Below, one piece after another: positions 35,935-46,194 of a stretch of DNA of 64,000 nucleotides. The DNA comes from Methanolobus sp. (GTDB lineage: Archaea > Halobacteriota > Methanosarcinia > Methanosarcinales > Methanosarcinaceae). Position numbers and translations under genes: made by a program. The DNA lies in the NCBI RefSeq assembly GCF_030682845.1, contig NZ_JAUXNK010000031.1:22018-86017 (forward strand), written 5' to 3'. A model generated the notes under the pieces. The model saw only the letters and a program-made list of their open reading frames with translations, was not told where the DNA came from and searched no databases. Each line of letters begins with the position of its first letter. Within the stretch, counting starts at the first letter, position 1.

Positions 35935-37482
35935 ATGTCTCAAGTCAGAAAACCCCTTTTGCTCATGATACTTGACGGGTGGGGTTATACACAAGAAACA
36001 ATAGGAAACGCAGTGCTTGCCGCCAGGACACCGGTGCTTGACGGCCTTATAGACAAATATCCTTCATGTCTTCTGGAGGCTGCGGGAGAGTCTGTCGGCC
36101 TGCCCATGGGACAGATGGGGAATTCAGAGGTCGGGCATCTGAATATCGGTGCAGGGAGGACCATATACCAGGATTTTACCAGGATCAATAAGTCCATAGA
36201 AGATGGTGACTTTTCCAGGAACCCCATATTTCTTCAGGCCATCGCTAATGTAAAAAAGAACAGTTCTTCACTTCATATAATGGGGTTGTTCTCCTACGGT
36301 GGTGTCCACAGCCACATGTATCATATGAGAGCCCTGATCGAGCTGGCAAAAAAAGAAGGGCTTGAAAATGTATACATACACGCCTTCCTTGACGGCAGAG
36401 ACGTGCCACCCAGGGCTGCCCTGGAAGATATGAAAGGCCATAAGGAGTTCTGCCGCTCCATCGGATTTGGCAAAGTAGCCACAGTAATGGGCAGATACTA
36501 TGCAATGGATCGCGATAAAAGGTGGCAGCGAACACAACTTGCTTACGATGCACTCACTTTCGGAGAGGGCCTTCTCGCAAGAGATCCCGTGTCTGCCATA
36601 GAAATGGCTTATGATAGGGGGGAGAACGACGAATTCGTCAAACCCACAGTAATAATCGATGAGCAGGGCATACCTGTAGCAACTGTGAAGGAGGGGGACT
36701 CGCTGGTGTTCTTCAACTTCAGGCCGGACAGGGCCCGCCAGCTGACATATGCACTCGTGAATGAGAACTTTGAAGGATTTGAAAGGAAGGCGCATCCTCA
36801 TGTATTCTTTGTATGTATGACCGAGTATGACGAGACACTTGACGTTCCCATTGCCTTCCCGCCTGAGAATATAGAGAACACCCTTGGAGAAGTCCTGAGC
36901 AGGGCAAACTTAAAACAGCTACGCATTGCCGAAACCGAGAAATATGCCCATGTAACCTTTTTCTTCAACGGTGGTGTGGAAAAACTGAATGATGGCGAAG
37001 AGAGATGCCTCATACCGTCTCCCAGGATAGCAACCTACGACCTCAAGCCAGAGATGAGCGCCTATGAGGTCACCGAAGAACTCGTGAAGAGAATAAGATC
37101 CGGGAAATATGACGTCATCATCCTCAACTTTGCCAATATGGACATGGTCGGCCACTCGGGTACATTTGATGTGACTGTGAAAGCTGTAGAGGCTATTGAT
37201 GACTGCGTCGGCAGAGTGATCGGTGCGCTGGTGAGTGAAGGAGGAGCTGCGTTCATCACAGCGGATCATGGCAATGCAGAGAAAATGACAGATTACATTA
37301 CAGGAAAACCGCATACTGCACATACATCCAACCCTGTGAGGTGCATACTTGTCAACGGAGGCGAAGGCATCACACTCAAACCCGGAAAACTCGCAGACAT
37401 TGCACCTTCCATGCTGGAACTACTTGGCATCAGCAAGCCGGATGAAATGACAGGAATTTCCCTGCTTGTAAGGAATAGATAA
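35935..37482 (+). CDS. gpmI: 2,3-bisphosphoglycerate-independent phosphoglycerate mutase
   Basis: Interconverts 3- and 2-phosphoglycerate in gluconeogenesis, using two metal ions. The 515 residues have the bacterial GpmI layout. Examples are [11 protein letters not shown] near 10, [19 protein letters not shown] near 61 with the catalytic Ser, [10 protein letters not shown] near 150, [12 protein letters not shown] near 262, MDMVGHSG near 402 and TADHGNAE near 445. ATG 35935 is preferred; ATG 35908 would add nine unconserved residues. Converges on fen. Confidence 0.95.
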   Translation: MSQVRKPLLLMILDGWGYTQETIGNAVLAARTPVLDGLIDKYPSCLLEAAGESVGLPMGQMGNSEVGHLNIGAGRTIYQDFTRINKSIEDGDFSRNPIFLQAIANVKKNSSSLHIMGLFSYGGVHSHMYHMRALIELAKKEGLENVYIHAFLDGRDVPPRAALEDMKGHKEFCRSIGFGKVATVMGRYYAMDRDKRWQRTQLAYDALTFGEGLLARDPVSAIEMAYDRGENDEFVKPTVIIDEQGIPVATVKEGDSLVFFNFRPDRARQLTYALVNENFEGFERKAHPHVFFVCMTEYDETLDVPIAFPPENIENTLGEVLSRANLKQLRIAETEKYAHVTFFFNGGVEKLNDGEERCLIPSPRIATYDLKPEMSAYEVTEELVKRIRSGKYDVIILNFANMDMVGHSGTFDVTVKAVEAIDDCVGRVIGALVSEGGAAFITADHGNAEKMTDYITGKPHTAHTSNPVRCILVNGGEGITLKPGKLADIAPSMLELLGISKPDEMTGISLLVRNR

Positions 37483-37495
37483 ATTCAATAAAAAA

Positions 37496-38512
37496 TCAGA
37501 ACCAGCTGTCAAGTGTCTTCTGGCCTCCACCGGAAGACGCCTCCAGTTTTTCTAAAGCCTTGCTGACCCTCTCACGGGAAAAATCATGCTCATCACATAG
37601 TAATTCCAATACAGAATCTGTTTTTGGTTTTTTCCAGTTGAGCCCATAATCCTTTGTAACCGGGGGGTTCATAAAAAAATCTTTTATGATATCCAGGTCA
37701 GGGATCTCATTACCCATTGAACTAAGGATCTTTTCGATACTCCCATGCTCCTTAACGAGCTTTAGAGCCTTCCTGGGACCTATGTTCGCAAGCCCCTGAT
37801 TGTAATCCGTGCCTACACAAAGAGCAATATCTATCAGCTGCTCACGGGTTACACCCATCCCGGCAAGAGTTTCTTCCAGTTCCATAACCTCGGGTTTCAC
37901 ATCCACATAGAGGTTCTTTTTTGGCAATTTCCTCTTCCCGGATACCGTCAGGTTCCTGACAACGCGTGGGGCGCCGAAAAGTAAAGAGTCATAATCCTGC
38001 GATCCTGCGTAATCAGCATCTCCTTTGATTACCATATAAGCCGCCTGGGCTTCACCCTCCGATGGAGCATCCACAAATGGGATACCCATGGCATTCAGCA
38101 ATTTCCTGGAATCTTCGACAATTGTCGCATCTATCCGTGAAGAAGCCTGAGCGTATTTGTATGCCTCCTCAGCAAGTCCCTCTTCCTGTGCCTGCTCCCA
38201 TTTCATTTGTGCATTTTCACGGGCCTGCACGCGCTTTTCGATTGTAGGGGACTTCATCTGAGGAGGCTTACCGTCAAAAACAAACACCGGCCTTATCCCT
38301 GCTTCCATAAGGCTTGACATCCTGTAAAGAAGCCCTGAGAGATGGGAGGTGATATTGCCCTTTGAATCCTTCAAGGGAGTGCCATCCTTCTGGCGTATAA
38401 TGCTGAGAAACTGATAAAGGGTGTTATAGGCGTCTATGGCAATTACCTTAGAGGAAAAATCTGACAGCTCTACTGATTTCTTTTTCAGAAGGTCCCCTAG
38501 ATCAACACCCAT
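37496..38512 (-). CDS. fen: Flap endonuclease 1
   Basis: Removes 5' flaps during Okazaki fragment maturation and base excision repair. The 338 residues match archaeal FEN1. N-terminal MGVDLGDLL, nuclease residues in [12 protein letters not shown] near 25-36 and FVFDGKPP near 78, [13 protein letters not shown] near 146, [10 protein letters not shown] near 168, the helix-turn-helix [17 protein letters not shown] near 235, and a C-terminal PCNA-binding box QKTLDSWF are all present. Confidence 0.96.
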   Translation of the reverse strand: MGVDLGDLLKKKSVELSDFSSKVIAIDAYNTLYQFLSIIRQKDGTPLKDSKGNITSHLSGLLYRMSSLMEAGIRPVFVFDGKPPQMKSPTIEKRVQARENAQMKWEQAQEEGLAEEAYKYAQASSRIDATIVEDSRKLLNAMGIPFVDAPSEGEAQAAYMVIKGDADYAGSQDYDSLLFGAPRVVRNLTVSGKRKLPKKNLYVDVKPEVMELEETLAGMGVTREQLIDIALCVGTDYNQGLANIGPRKALKLVKEHGSIEKILSSMGNEIPDLDIIKDFFMNPPVTKDYGLNWKKPKTDSVLELLCDEHDFSRERVSKALEKLEASSGGGQKTLDSWF

Positions 38513-38555
38513 TGTATTGCCTGCCTAACCTGCTTACTTCACTGGCTGAAACTAT

Positions 38556-38843
38556 TTATTCCAGCCTGACATCGATGACGGAATCATCATTAGCGTCTAT
38601 TTTCCCCACTCTTAGGATGTTTCCCGCCCAATCGATAAGATTTGTTTTTGTAATCTGTACCTGATGAATATCATTGTTGACCTTATTTTTGTGTATTATA
38701 AGGAGATTGCGTCCTGCATCTTCGTTCTTACCCAGTTTTGAGACGATATTCTTTATCAGTTGCTCAAACTCAGAGTATATAAGAACCTCAGAACATTTCC
38801 CAGCTTTCTTTATAATACCTACCGGTTCTAAATTAATGCGCAT
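38556..38843 (-). CDS. Unknown 95-residue protein upstream of fen
   Basis: A small soluble protein with mixed strands and helices and no family I recognise. It starts MRINLEPVGIIKKAGKCSEV and ends DANDDSVIDVRLE. It contains one cysteine and no signal peptide or zinc motif. It ends 43 bp before fen on the same strand and could share its transcript. A perfect palindrome lies in its promoter region at 38886-38901. Confidence 0.65.
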   Translation of the reverse strand: MRINLEPVGIIKKAGKCSEVLIYSEFEQLIKNIVSKLGKNEDAGRNLLIIHKNKVNNDIHQVQITKTNLIDWAGNILRVGKIDANDDSVIDVRLE

Positions 38844-38885
38844 ATACGCACCCCTATGTTAGAATGAAAAACTATCGAATCTTAG

Positions 38886-38901
38886 TACGTCATTCGACGT
38901 A
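38886..38901. promoter_or_regulatory. Palindrome next to a TATA box, candidate operator
   Basis: TACGTC (38886-38891) and GACGTA (38896-38901) form a perfect inverted repeat with a 4-base spacer. On the minus strand it follows CCATATATAC, a TATA-like element, directly upstream of the gene at 38556-38843. That location fits a repressor site. Confidence 0.45.
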
Positions 38902-38963
38902 TATATGGTTTTCGGATTTGTATTTAGGACTGGTAGAAAATAGTTATAACGAATTCATTCGAT

Positions 38964-39287
38964 TTATCTGTAACGGGTTCTGTCCATAGAAGCAGCCACC
39001 TCGTCTATCCTGACAAGCACTTCACCAACTCGCTTATCGAGATTGCCTTCAACGCTCTGGATATTTATCCTCAGTGAGCGCTCTTTTGCTTCCAGCATAT
39101 TATCAATCTTTCTCAGGCGCATATCCACGGAAAGGATCATTGCGGCTAAAGCTCCCACCATTACCATGGCAGACAGCACAATTAAGGCATTTGCGGGGCT
39201 GTACTGGAATCTTCCAAGCCATTCGTAGGTAAGAACAAATGCAGATACTACCATTACTATTGAGAATATTATATCCCGGCTTTCCAT
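38964..39287 (-). CDS. Small membrane-anchored coiled-coil protein
   Basis: A 107-residue protein of unknown function. Two hydrophobic segments, about residues 7-24 and 32-52, are followed by a charged helical tail (LRKIDNMLEAKERSLRINIQ) that reads as coiled coil. Probably anchored in the membrane with the tail in the cytoplasm. Divergent from the presenilin-like gene at 39442. Confidence 0.65.
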   Translation of the reverse strand: MESRDIIFSIVMVVSAFVLTYEWLGRFQYSPANALIVLSAMVMVGALAAMILSVDMRLRKIDNMLEAKERSLRINIQSVEGNLDKRVGEVLVRIDEVAASMDRTRYR

Positions 39288-39441
39288 TGCGTTCCCTCTT
39301 GCGTTATATGCGCATCCCTTGTATTTATATCATTTGTTTTTAATAAAGAGTGGCATAGCATTAAATAGTGCATATACATCTAACATATTCAATAGAAATA
39401 TAAAGATTTATATTTACTAATAAATAACGGGAGTTAAGATA

Positions 39442-40365
39442 TTGAGTTCAGAAAACAAGAGTATTCAGGAATATGTGCCTATGCTTGTAATGGCAGGTAT
39501 CATATTGGTGGTACAGGTAATTGCCTTACTGCTTGCAGCACCCATGGCAGCTAACGACATGAGAGCTTTTGAAGATCCGGATTCAGCCGCAAACAGCATA
39601 TTATATATTATTTTCGTGCTTGCCTTCACCTTTGTCCTGTTGATGGCTATCAAAAGGAATATGAAATGGATCATTCAGCTGACAATCCTGCTGGCTGTGG
39701 GAGCTACGATGTATTATGTATTCTTTGCCCTGCTCTCAATTGCAAATATATCCTCTCTGACAAACAATGTCATTTCCATTACTGTCGCAGCTGTTCTCAC
39801 TATCCTGCTCTACAAGTTCCCCGAGTGGTATGTCATTAATATCATCGGACTCATAATCGGTGCCGGAGCAAGTGCCATATTCGGCATATCCCTTTCGATA
39901 CTTCCTGTAGTGGTATTGCTGGCACTGCTGGCGATATACGATGCAATCGCCGTCTACAAGACCAAACATATGATAGACCTTGCAGAAGGCGTGATGGACC
40001 TGCGGCTACCCATACTATTCGTTATACCAAAACACTTGAAGTATTCATTTATCCAAGATTCATTCAAAAAGGAAGAAGGCCAGAAGAGAGAGGCTTTCTT
40101 TATGGGCCTGGGGGATGCAATAATGCCAACCATACTGGTCGTTTCTGCAAATGTTTTCCTTGTAGAAAAATATGGAATAGAGCTTTTAGCCGGTTTCATC
40201 ACAATTCCTGCAATTGCAGCAATGGTTGGAACCATAATAGGATTCATAGCCCTGAGTATTCTGGTAATGAAAGGAAAACCACAGGCAGGACTTCCGTTCC
40301 TCAACGGCGGAGTCATCCTGGGTTATATAGCAGGTGTCCTTATAAGCGGAACACCACTATATTGA
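39442..40365 (+). CDS. Presenilin-like intramembrane aspartyl protease
   Basis: Archaeal presenilin/signal peptide peptidase homologue that cuts within membrane helices. The 307 residues form about nine hydrophobic segments. Catalytic aspartates are in AIYDAIAVYKTKHM near 173 and GLGDAIMPT near 226. The usual PAL motif appears as GLPFLNGG near 287, with Pro and Leu kept but the first residue changed from Ala to Leu order. TTG start at 39442 is supported by GGGAG about 9 bp upstream. Confidence 0.88.
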   Translation: MSSENKSIQEYVPMLVMAGIILVVQVIALLLAAPMAANDMRAFEDPDSAANSILYIIFVLAFTFVLLMAIKRNMKWIIQLTILLAVGATMYYVFFALLSIANISSLTNNVISITVAAVLTILLYKFPEWYVINIIGLIIGAGASAIFGISLSILPVVVLLALLAIYDAIAVYKTKHMIDLAEGVMDLRLPILFVIPKHLKYSFIQDSFKKEEGQKREAFFMGLGDAIMPTILVVSANVFLVEKYGIELLAGFITIPAIAAMVGTIIGFIALSILVMKGKPQAGLPFLNGGVILGYIAGVLISGTPLY

Positions 40366-40385
40366 AGCTTCCTGTATCGAAGAGG

Positions 40386-40856
40386 TTAGTCCTCTTCAGG
40401 AAGCTGAGAAACGATACTGCAGACAGAACAGTTACCCTCCCTGCCAGCCGTTTCAGTCTTGATGCTGTTAAGCTGGGAATCCAGGGAGCGCGTACCTTCT
40501 GCAAGTACCGCTGCGCTGGAAATGGTGGCTGCTATAAGCGTAGCACTGAACATCTCCTCTTTTGAGATTCCCAGACGCTTGGCGACCCTCACATGTGTCC
40601 TGAGACAATACTCGCACCGTAGTGCAGAAGCCACCGCTATGCTTATAAGTTCAACTGTTTTGGGATCTATGAAATCCATCTGGCGCATGACACTGTTCTC
40701 ATAGATCATCCTTGAAATGAATAAGCTTGGCATATCTTTCATGAAGTTGATGATATAGGGAATCTCACCATAGCGCTCTTCCACATCCTCAAGCAGTTCC
40801 GCAACAGCTTCTTCCGGCTCCTGGTCCAGGATCTTTTTGATCTTTTCAATTTCCAT
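40386..40856 (-). CDS. AhpD-like carboxymuconolactone decarboxylase family protein
   Basis: An all-helical AhpD-like protein, 156 residues, with a redox-type CEYCLRTH motif near residue 80, so thiol-peroxidase or disulfide chemistry is possible. The helix GISKEEMFSATLIAATISSAAVL follows. The C-terminal tail carries a second pair, NCSVCSIV, which is not part of the standard family. Located just beyond the end of the mmp operon, with a 38-bp gap to mmp7's stop, but upstream of it in transcription order. Confidence 0.85.
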   Translation of the reverse strand: MEIEKIKKILDQEPEEAVAELLEDVEERYGEIPYIINFMKDMPSLFISRMIYENSVMRQMDFIDPKTVELISIAVASALRCEYCLRTHVRVAKRLGISKEEMFSATLIAATISSAAVLAEGTRSLDSQLNSIKTETAGREGNCSVCSIVSQLPEED

Positions 40857-40893
40857 GCTATAACCCCGATGAATCGGATACCTGCGGATTCAC

Positions 40894-41829
40894 CTAGATG
40901 GCAAAACCGACCTCTGATTCACGTTTGATCTTGATCAGTATATAATTCTTCATTTTGGATGGGAGCACCCGTGCGAGCTCTATAAGGCGGGTCCCTTCAT
41001 CAAATTGAAGGTCTTCGACCTTCTTATGGAACTCAGCATAGGGAAGTTTTACGCGCAGACCATCCAGTTGCAGAGTCACCGGTGCTGGTGTAAGCACCTG
41101 TTCTATCTGAGGGATCTGTTCATATATCTCTTTCATGACACGCGGAGGAAGCACCGAGAGAGGGTCCTTTGACATATCCTCCCTCATGAGGCCAACGACT
41201 TCGGCAACTTTATGGTTCATTATATCCAGAGAGCTCAGCTCTTCAGATTTTCGCAGGCGATGGGCCACCCTGCCGATATTCCCTACATAGACATCAGCGT
41301 TTGGGACATCTTCTGTCCTGAGGTCCGGACCTCCGGTTGCAATAATAGGTATATCTATTCCTTCAAATAGCTTGGGTTTTTTATTTTTGATACAATCTGC
41401 AAATGTCCCGAAAGAGAAAAGAGCGATATCATGTTCGTTGATAAGCCGTCGTTCATAATCAGCAGAAAGTGCAACTCTCCTTCCCATTCCTCTGGCCAGT
41501 CCTATCATATTGGTATTTGCCCCGTCCCTGCGCAGATGCTCAGCAACGTCGCAGGCCGAGTGGGGGAGATGATGGGCAGCAAGTGTGGGCGAAACCACAG
41601 CTATTTCAGTACCTGTAAGAGGCGCACTGGTCAGCTTGCCAAGTAATTTCGTGCCCAGCTCCTCAATAAGAGGAACATCTTTTTTCGGGATCAGCATTAT
41701 TAGCGTGACTTCCGTAGCTGCGGGAATCTTCTGGATAAGGTATCCTCCCAGGTCTTCAAGGAGTTCGGTGATAAGTGTATGCTTATGAATGCCGCCTTCG
41801 TAGATATATGGTTCAAGCACAGCCGCCAT
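40894..41829 (-). CDS. mmp7: Methanogenesis marker protein 7
   Basis: Found only in methanogens and relatives; published work places Mmp7 in the protein complex that activates methyl-coenzyme M reductase. About 311 residues from ATG 41829. N-terminal YIYEGGIHKHTLITELLEDLGG is the family hallmark. Later parts include ATGGPDLRTEDVPNADVYVGNIGRVAHRLR. The start overlaps the mmp17 stop by one base (TAATG), so this start is preferred to the open frame back to 41880. Last gene of the cluster. Confidence 0.9.
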   Translation of the reverse strand: MAAVLEPYIYEGGIHKHTLITELLEDLGGYLIQKIPAATEVTLIMLIPKKDVPLIEELGTKLLGKLTSAPLTGTEIAVVSPTLAAHHLPHSACDVAEHLRRDGANTNMIGLARGMGRRVALSADYERRLINEHDIALFSFGTFADCIKNKKPKLFEGIDIPIIATGGPDLRTEDVPNADVYVGNIGRVAHRLRKSEELSSLDIMNHKVAEVVGLMREDMSKDPLSVLPPRVMKEIYEQIPQIEQVLTPAPVTLQLDGLRVKLPYAEFHKKVEDLQFDEGTRLIELARVLPSKMKNYILIKIKRESEVGFAI

Positions 41830-42428
41830 TATTGCTCCTCCTGCAGTTCGGCAAGCATCTGGTGAGCCTGCTGTATCCATGCCGGTTTTAAAGTGTCTTC
41901 GCTTGCTACAAAAATAAAACTGTTCTCTTTCATGGCATGATACCGGACCCTGAAGCCTTCAGGGGTCGACCTGATAGCCATTTCGATGAGCCTGGACTGC
42001 AGGCCCTCTTTCGGGTCAGCTATAAGCATAGATCCAAGGGATACAATCTCCTTTTCCGGATCGTGGTCCTGGCGTATTATAAGTGTATTCCTTTCAGGCT
42101 GCAGTACCTGGCCACGCCCATATCTGGCCCATAGTTTCTCCAGAAGCTTAGGAAGGTACTTCTCTTCCCTTATGGAGATCTTGACCTCTTTGCGCTCCAT
42201 GACCCCATATCCCAGGCTGGCAACATCCACAAGCCTGACAGGAGGCTGGCTGCCTCTCAAAAGGATAGCCATCTGGAACAGAGAATCTTCCGGCCTGAGA
42301 ACGATCCTTATCCGCCCTATGGCTCCTCCCAGCATAAGTTCGGAGATGACATCAGCTACAATGCTCCTGTAAGCTTCAGCTTCCGCAGGAACAGCTGACT
42401 CTACAACGAAGGTCTCAAGAGCGTCCAT
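41829..42428 (-). CDS. mmp17: Methanogenesis marker protein 17
   Basis: Component of the methyl-coenzyme M reductase activation complex in published work. About 199 residues from ATG 42428, which has GGAGTGA 6 bp upstream; it starts MDALETFVVESAVPAEAEAY, fitting the family. Middle part VDVASLGYGVMERKEVKISIRE. Four bp after mmp15 and touching mmp7, so translational coupling is likely. Confidence 0.88.
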   Translation of the reverse strand: MDALETFVVESAVPAEAEAYRSIVADVISELMLGGAIGRIRIVLRPEDSLFQMAILLRGSQPPVRLVDVASLGYGVMERKEVKISIREEKYLPKLLEKLWARYGRGQVLQPERNTLIIRQDHDPEKEIVSLGSMLIADPKEGLQSRLIEMAIRSTPEGFRVRYHAMKENSFIFVASEDTLKPAWIQQAHQMLAELQEEQ

Positions 42429-42432
42429 AAGG

Positions 42433-43674
42433 TCACTCCTCCACGAACCCAGAGGCCAGGAGAGCACTTCCCACAGCACCTATCATATGGGAATTGGGGG
42501 GGACAAGTACTTCGATCTTGAGAAGTTCACTGAGCGCCTTGGGCACACCTTCAATGAGAGATGAACCACCCACGAGGATAAGAGGCTCCTTCACATCGAC
42601 TTCCTGCAATTGCTGCTCGAATATCTGCTCGACCACACTATGACAGGCAGCTGCTGCGACGTCTTCAGGAGTGGCACCTTTTGCAAGGGAATTTACCAGT
42701 GACTGGATACCGAAAACGATACAGTAGCTGTTCATGTCCACTTTATTCTGCATACCTTTCACCGCCAGAGCACCAAGTTCGGTGATATCCACGCCAAGCC
42801 TTTTGGCAGTCATATCCAGAAAACGTCCGGATGCTCCGGCACAAATACCCCCCATTGTGAACATGCCGGGTATGCCGTCATCAACGGATATGGCCTTGTT
42901 GTCCATACCCCCGATGTCTATAACAGTGGCAGGGCCTTTCTGCTTATTGGCAAGATAGACAGCACCCTTTGAATTAACTGTGATCTCTTCCTGCACAAGC
43001 TGGGCATTGAAATGTTCACCCACAAGAAAACGACCATATCCCGTGGTCCCTATTGCCTGGATGTCTTCCCGCCTGACACCTGCCTGCTCAAGTGCTTTAT
43101 CAAAAGCCTCTGTTGCACTTTCAATAACCTTGATCGTAGGCACCCATCCGGTACCGAGTATCTTGTCATCTTTCATTACAACAGCCTTGGTGGTGGTGGA
43201 ACCTGAGTCTATGCCTGCGGTAAGGCCGGTCTGGTGCTCCCTTGCAAGCAGATGCTTCCTTCTTGCGATCGTGGTCAGTGCTTCCATACGGGTCATGAGG
43301 GTTGCTGCCGTTGTGCGCTCCGTAAACGAATAACTGATAACAGGAATGTCTGAATGTTTGTGGATATAGCGCCTCAGCTCATTCCTTACAATAGCAGCCT
43401 CTGCGCATCTGAAACATGAAGTAATGAATACTCCGTCAACGTCTGTTATCCCTTCAACAACAGCTTTTGCCCTTGCCATCATGAGTCTCAGATCAGGGCT
43501 GGCTGCCTCTATACCAAAATCCCTGCCGATCGTATCCAGGGAAGAAACATCTATCTCCGGAAATACCAGCTTGGCATCAACGGATTTTGCCACAGATTCA
43601 AGTTCTTTATGCACACCCGCATATTCCGAGCCGCATGATACCAGAGCTACTTTTACAACGGATTTGTCACTCAT
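42433..43674 (-). CDS. mmp15: Methanogenesis marker protein 15 (BadF-type ATPase)
   Basis: ATPase of the BadF/BcrA-type activase superfamily, which uses ATP to drive low-potential electron transfer. The 413 residues have an N-terminal extension of about 145 residues with cysteines ([16 protein letters not shown]). The actin-like core follows: [13 protein letters not shown] near 153, GTTGYGRF near 207, [13 protein letters not shown] near 258 and [13 protein letters not shown] near 275. The Cys in the last motif could be an Fe-S ligand as in related activases. Starts overlapping mmp5's stop by 4 bp. Confidence 0.9.
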   Translation of the reverse strand: MSDKSVVKVALVSCGSEYAGVHKELESVAKSVDAKLVFPEIDVSSLDTIGRDFGIEAASPDLRLMMARAKAVVEGITDVDGVFITSCFRCAEAAIVRNELRRYIHKHSDIPVISYSFTERTTAATLMTRMEALTTIARRKHLLAREHQTGLTAGIDSGSTTTKAVVMKDDKILGTGWVPTIKVIESATEAFDKALEQAGVRREDIQAIGTTGYGRFLVGEHFNAQLVQEEITVNSKGAVYLANKQKGPATVIDIGGMDNKAISVDDGIPGMFTMGGICAGASGRFLDMTAKRLGVDITELGALAVKGMQNKVDMNSYCIVFGIQSLVNSLAKGATPEDVAAAACHSVVEQIFEQQLQEVDVKEPLILVGGSSLIEGVPKALSELLKIEVLVPPNSHMIGAVGSALLASGFVEE

Positions 43675-44138
43675 GCTTTATCTTCCTCTTCATCCCCGGG
43701 CAGGGATTTCAGGAACTCTGCGATCTTGTACACGAATCCCTTAGCCTCCTCATCGTTGCCTTCACGCGGATAGTCCACTTCCAGGATAGGCATTTCACGC
43801 TGCCTGATGAGGTATTTTGTCAGTTCGTTGGTACGCGCACAGCCCATGCATCCAAATGCCATCGGGGAGTCGTTGACAATGATGCCTGCCTGGGCCTCTT
43901 CTATCATAGGACCCACAATTGCCATCCTTCCCCTTACACCAGCCGGTACTTCCACTGCTGCATACTTCAAGCCCATCTTAGGCTCTTCCGGGGTTATATT
44001 CAATGGGGGTGAATCCACGCTGACAGTTGAGATCTTTTCCTTGATCTTCTCCATCATAGCAATGGGTTTGTGGCCGAACCTCTCAACCAGGTCGGAAAGG
44101 ATCAGGCTGTTTGTCGGGTATATGATGACTTTAACCAT
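43671..44138 (-). CDS. mmp5: Methanogenesis marker protein 5
   Basis: A 155-residue methanogen-specific protein of unknown biochemical role. It begins [22 protein letters not shown] and contains [15 protein letters not shown] near residue 97, a CxxC pair that might bind metal. No signal peptide. 9 bp after mmp6 and overlapping mmp15 by 4 bp, in keeping with one operon. Confidence 0.88.
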   Translation of the reverse strand: MVKVIIYPTNSLILSDLVERFGHKPIAMMEKIKEKISTVSVDSPPLNITPEEPKMGLKYAAVEVPAGVRGRMAIVGPMIEEAQAGIIVNDSPMAFGCMGCARTNELTKYLIRQREMPILEVDYPREGNDEEAKGFVYKIAEFLKSLPGDEEEDKA

Positions 44139-44147
44139 AATATTGCC

Positions 44148-44585
44148 TCATAATTCGGATTTGATCATATCTTCCAGTTTATCCACGTCAAGCTTCTTCT
44201 TTGACCCTATTTCTTTAAGAGGTGCTTTCCGGTCATATGCATCAAGTGCTTTTCCGATAGTGGGCAGCATCTGCACCTCATGCCTCAGGTAATGGAACCC
44301 GGGCCTTGGGCCTCCTCCACGGGATGAACGGCATCTTCTCTCATCTCCCGGCAGGAAACCTCTCTCTTTTACGAAAATATGATTCCTGTCAAGGTCCACT
44401 ACCTCCCTGACAACCCTGTTCACAGCATCCCTGGGGCCTGTGACCATGGTCCCGAAACACGTTTCCTTGATCACTATATTGGTATCTGACTGATATATCC
44501 TCATTGCAGCATCTATAGGCAGGACACTGTCAGAGCTTATAACCACGATCTTGGTCAGCGTATCGTTCTGCCCCTGGGACATCAT
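44148..44585 (-). CDS. mmp6: Methanogenesis marker protein 6
   Basis: A 145-residue methanogen-specific protein. Family features are KIVVISSDSVLPIDAAMRIY, TCFGTMVTGPRDAVNRVV and the Arg/Gly-rich ERGFLPGDERRCRSSRGGG near 75-93. Starts overlapping the mmp3 stop by 4 bp; a second in-frame ATG follows at 44582. Role unknown, placement implies reductase maturation. Confidence 0.88.
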   Translation of the reverse strand: MMSQGQNDTLTKIVVISSDSVLPIDAAMRIYQSDTNIVIKETCFGTMVTGPRDAVNRVVREVVDLDRNHIFVKERGFLPGDERRCRSSRGGGPRPGFHYLRHEVQMLPTIGKALDAYDRKAPLKEIGSKKKLDVDKLEDMIKSEL

Positions 44586-46144
44586 AAATCCTCCGTGCTG
44601 CTCTCTATAATATACATGATATCGTCATCCTTGAAATTCCTGAGCTTTTCCGTCTCGATCACCCTTCCGATAATATTGGTGCTGGCGAACTTTTCGCCTG
44701 TAGGCCCGAAAAGGTCATTATCTTCCAGCTTGACACCCACCATGCCGGCCCTTTTAGCAGCCTGGTTGGTGACACCAATCTCCCCTGCTGCCACTTTCAC
44801 ACCGGGTGTGTTCTCAGGCAGGATCTCCTTGTACTTATCAGCCTCTTTCTCTACGGCCTTAAATATATAGGTGTTATCATAGGTCATAAGAACAGCCAGG
44901 GCACCCACAGGCTTATATTGCATTCCGGTAGCATGCCTGAAGAATTCAAGTGTCTTTGGCACAAGGTCATTATACAGTTTGACACGAACAAGATGTTCAG
45001 GATCAACACCCTTCAGTGTCACCCTGGCCTCCTTTAAAATGCCTATTGTTGTTGCAGGGTCCTGGGTCACAATAAAGCCATCATCTCCCATATAACCCTC
45101 CCTGACAACTTCCACACCCACAAGCTCCATCTCTTTTTCGGCTTCCTCATAGCTCATTCCAAGCAGCATGATAGGATGAGGAACGCTTTCTACCATGATC
45201 TTCTGGCCTTCCTGTGCCATCTTGGCAAGCTCCAGACCCCTGACCACGTGACCAACCACCGAGTGCATGATGGTCGATGTCCTGTCGTCAGTGGCAATGA
45301 ACAGCTTACCTGCCCCGTACCCCACAGTCCTTACAAATACAGAACCTGCGGAACGGGATTCGAAATTCTCATAGGTGACAAGTTCACCCTGGAACCTGTT
45401 ATCCGAGATATAGGATGAAGAAACGGCGTCTATGTGGAAAGTACCATCGCGCGTTACAGCAAACAGGTGTTCTGCACCTTCAGGGGCTTCTGCATCGATC
45501 TCTATCTCCAGGTATGTGAATATCCTGGAACCATTTTCCAGCCGTGTGGAAAGGTCTGTGGTACATATATGTTCTCCGGCCTCTGCAGACTCAGTGACAG
45601 GTTCAATATCCAGTATCCTGTCGTTCTTAGTCAGGTCAGGAAGTACGTGTTTCCCGCTTATCACTTTTGCAAAAGTCCCTTCCTCAGGAGCTCCATATTC
45701 GGCAGAGTGCTTATCCTTGACTAATATCAAATGGGTGTTTGCAGGATCTAAACCCCCGGCAAACATCAGCTCAAATCTTTTATGGTCCGCGTTTCCCCTG
45801 ACCGGAACTATCTCGGAGGCAAAAGACCCAAAAGCAACCGCATCCCTGCTTATCCAGCGGACAGGCATGTTACTGTACTCTGCATAATGGGACATCCATA
45901 TTTTTCGAGAAGGTGAGGGTGTATCCTGGAGTTCGATCCGGAACTCGCCCTTTGAGGTCCTGACAGTATATCTGGAAACATCTGCAACTTCCTCGCCAGC
46001 CCTCTCTATGAAGATACCTATCGCTGTACCTTTCCTGTAAGGGGCGTTTGACAACCTGATAGCATCCTCAAGGACCGAACCTTCAGGCAATTCGATCTCA
46101 TTCCCATTGATTTCTACCTTTATTTTACTGCTCGTGCCAAACAC
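44582..46144 (-). CDS. mmp3: Methanogenesis marker protein 3 (UPF0288)
   Basis: Methanogen-specific protein, reported in the methyl-coenzyme M reductase activating complex. The 520 residues begin with a small ubiquitin/MoaD-like stretch, KVEINGNEIELPEGSVLEDA. The middle contains VGHVVRGLELAKMAQEGQKI and PNPANTHL-like loops; the end is LRNFKDDDIMYIIESS. It follows atwA after a 50-bp gap and overlaps mmp6. Confidence 0.88.
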   Translation of the reverse strand: MFGTSSKIKVEINGNEIELPEGSVLEDAIRLSNAPYRKGTAIGIFIERAGEEVADVSRYTVRTSKGEFRIELQDTPSPSRKIWMSHYAEYSNMPVRWISRDAVAFGSFASEIVPVRGNADHKRFELMFAGGLDPANTHLILVKDKHSAEYGAPEEGTFAKVISGKHVLPDLTKNDRILDIEPVTESAEAGEHICTTDLSTRLENGSRIFTYLEIEIDAEAPEGAEHLFAVTRDGTFHIDAVSSSYISDNRFQGELVTYENFESRSAGSVFVRTVGYGAGKLFIATDDRTSTIMHSVVGHVVRGLELAKMAQEGQKIMVESVPHPIMLLGMSYEEAEKEMELVGVEVVREGYMGDDGFIVTQDPATTIGILKEARVTLKGVDPEHLVRVKLYNDLVPKTLEFFRHATGMQYKPVGALAVLMTYDNTYIFKAVEKEADKYKEILPENTPGVKVAAGEIGVTNQAAKRAGMVGVKLEDNDLFGPTGEKFASTNIIGRVIETEKLRNFKDDDIMYIIESSTEDL

Positions 46145-46194
46145 CTCTTTTTAATGGCAAAATCGCCAGTTAACCCGGAGCATCCGGGATGCAG

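Noticed and set aside
38837..38852. TGCGTATATGCGCA-like palindrome at the start of the 95-residue protein
   Set aside because: Arms are only four bases and overlap the start codon; likely chance.
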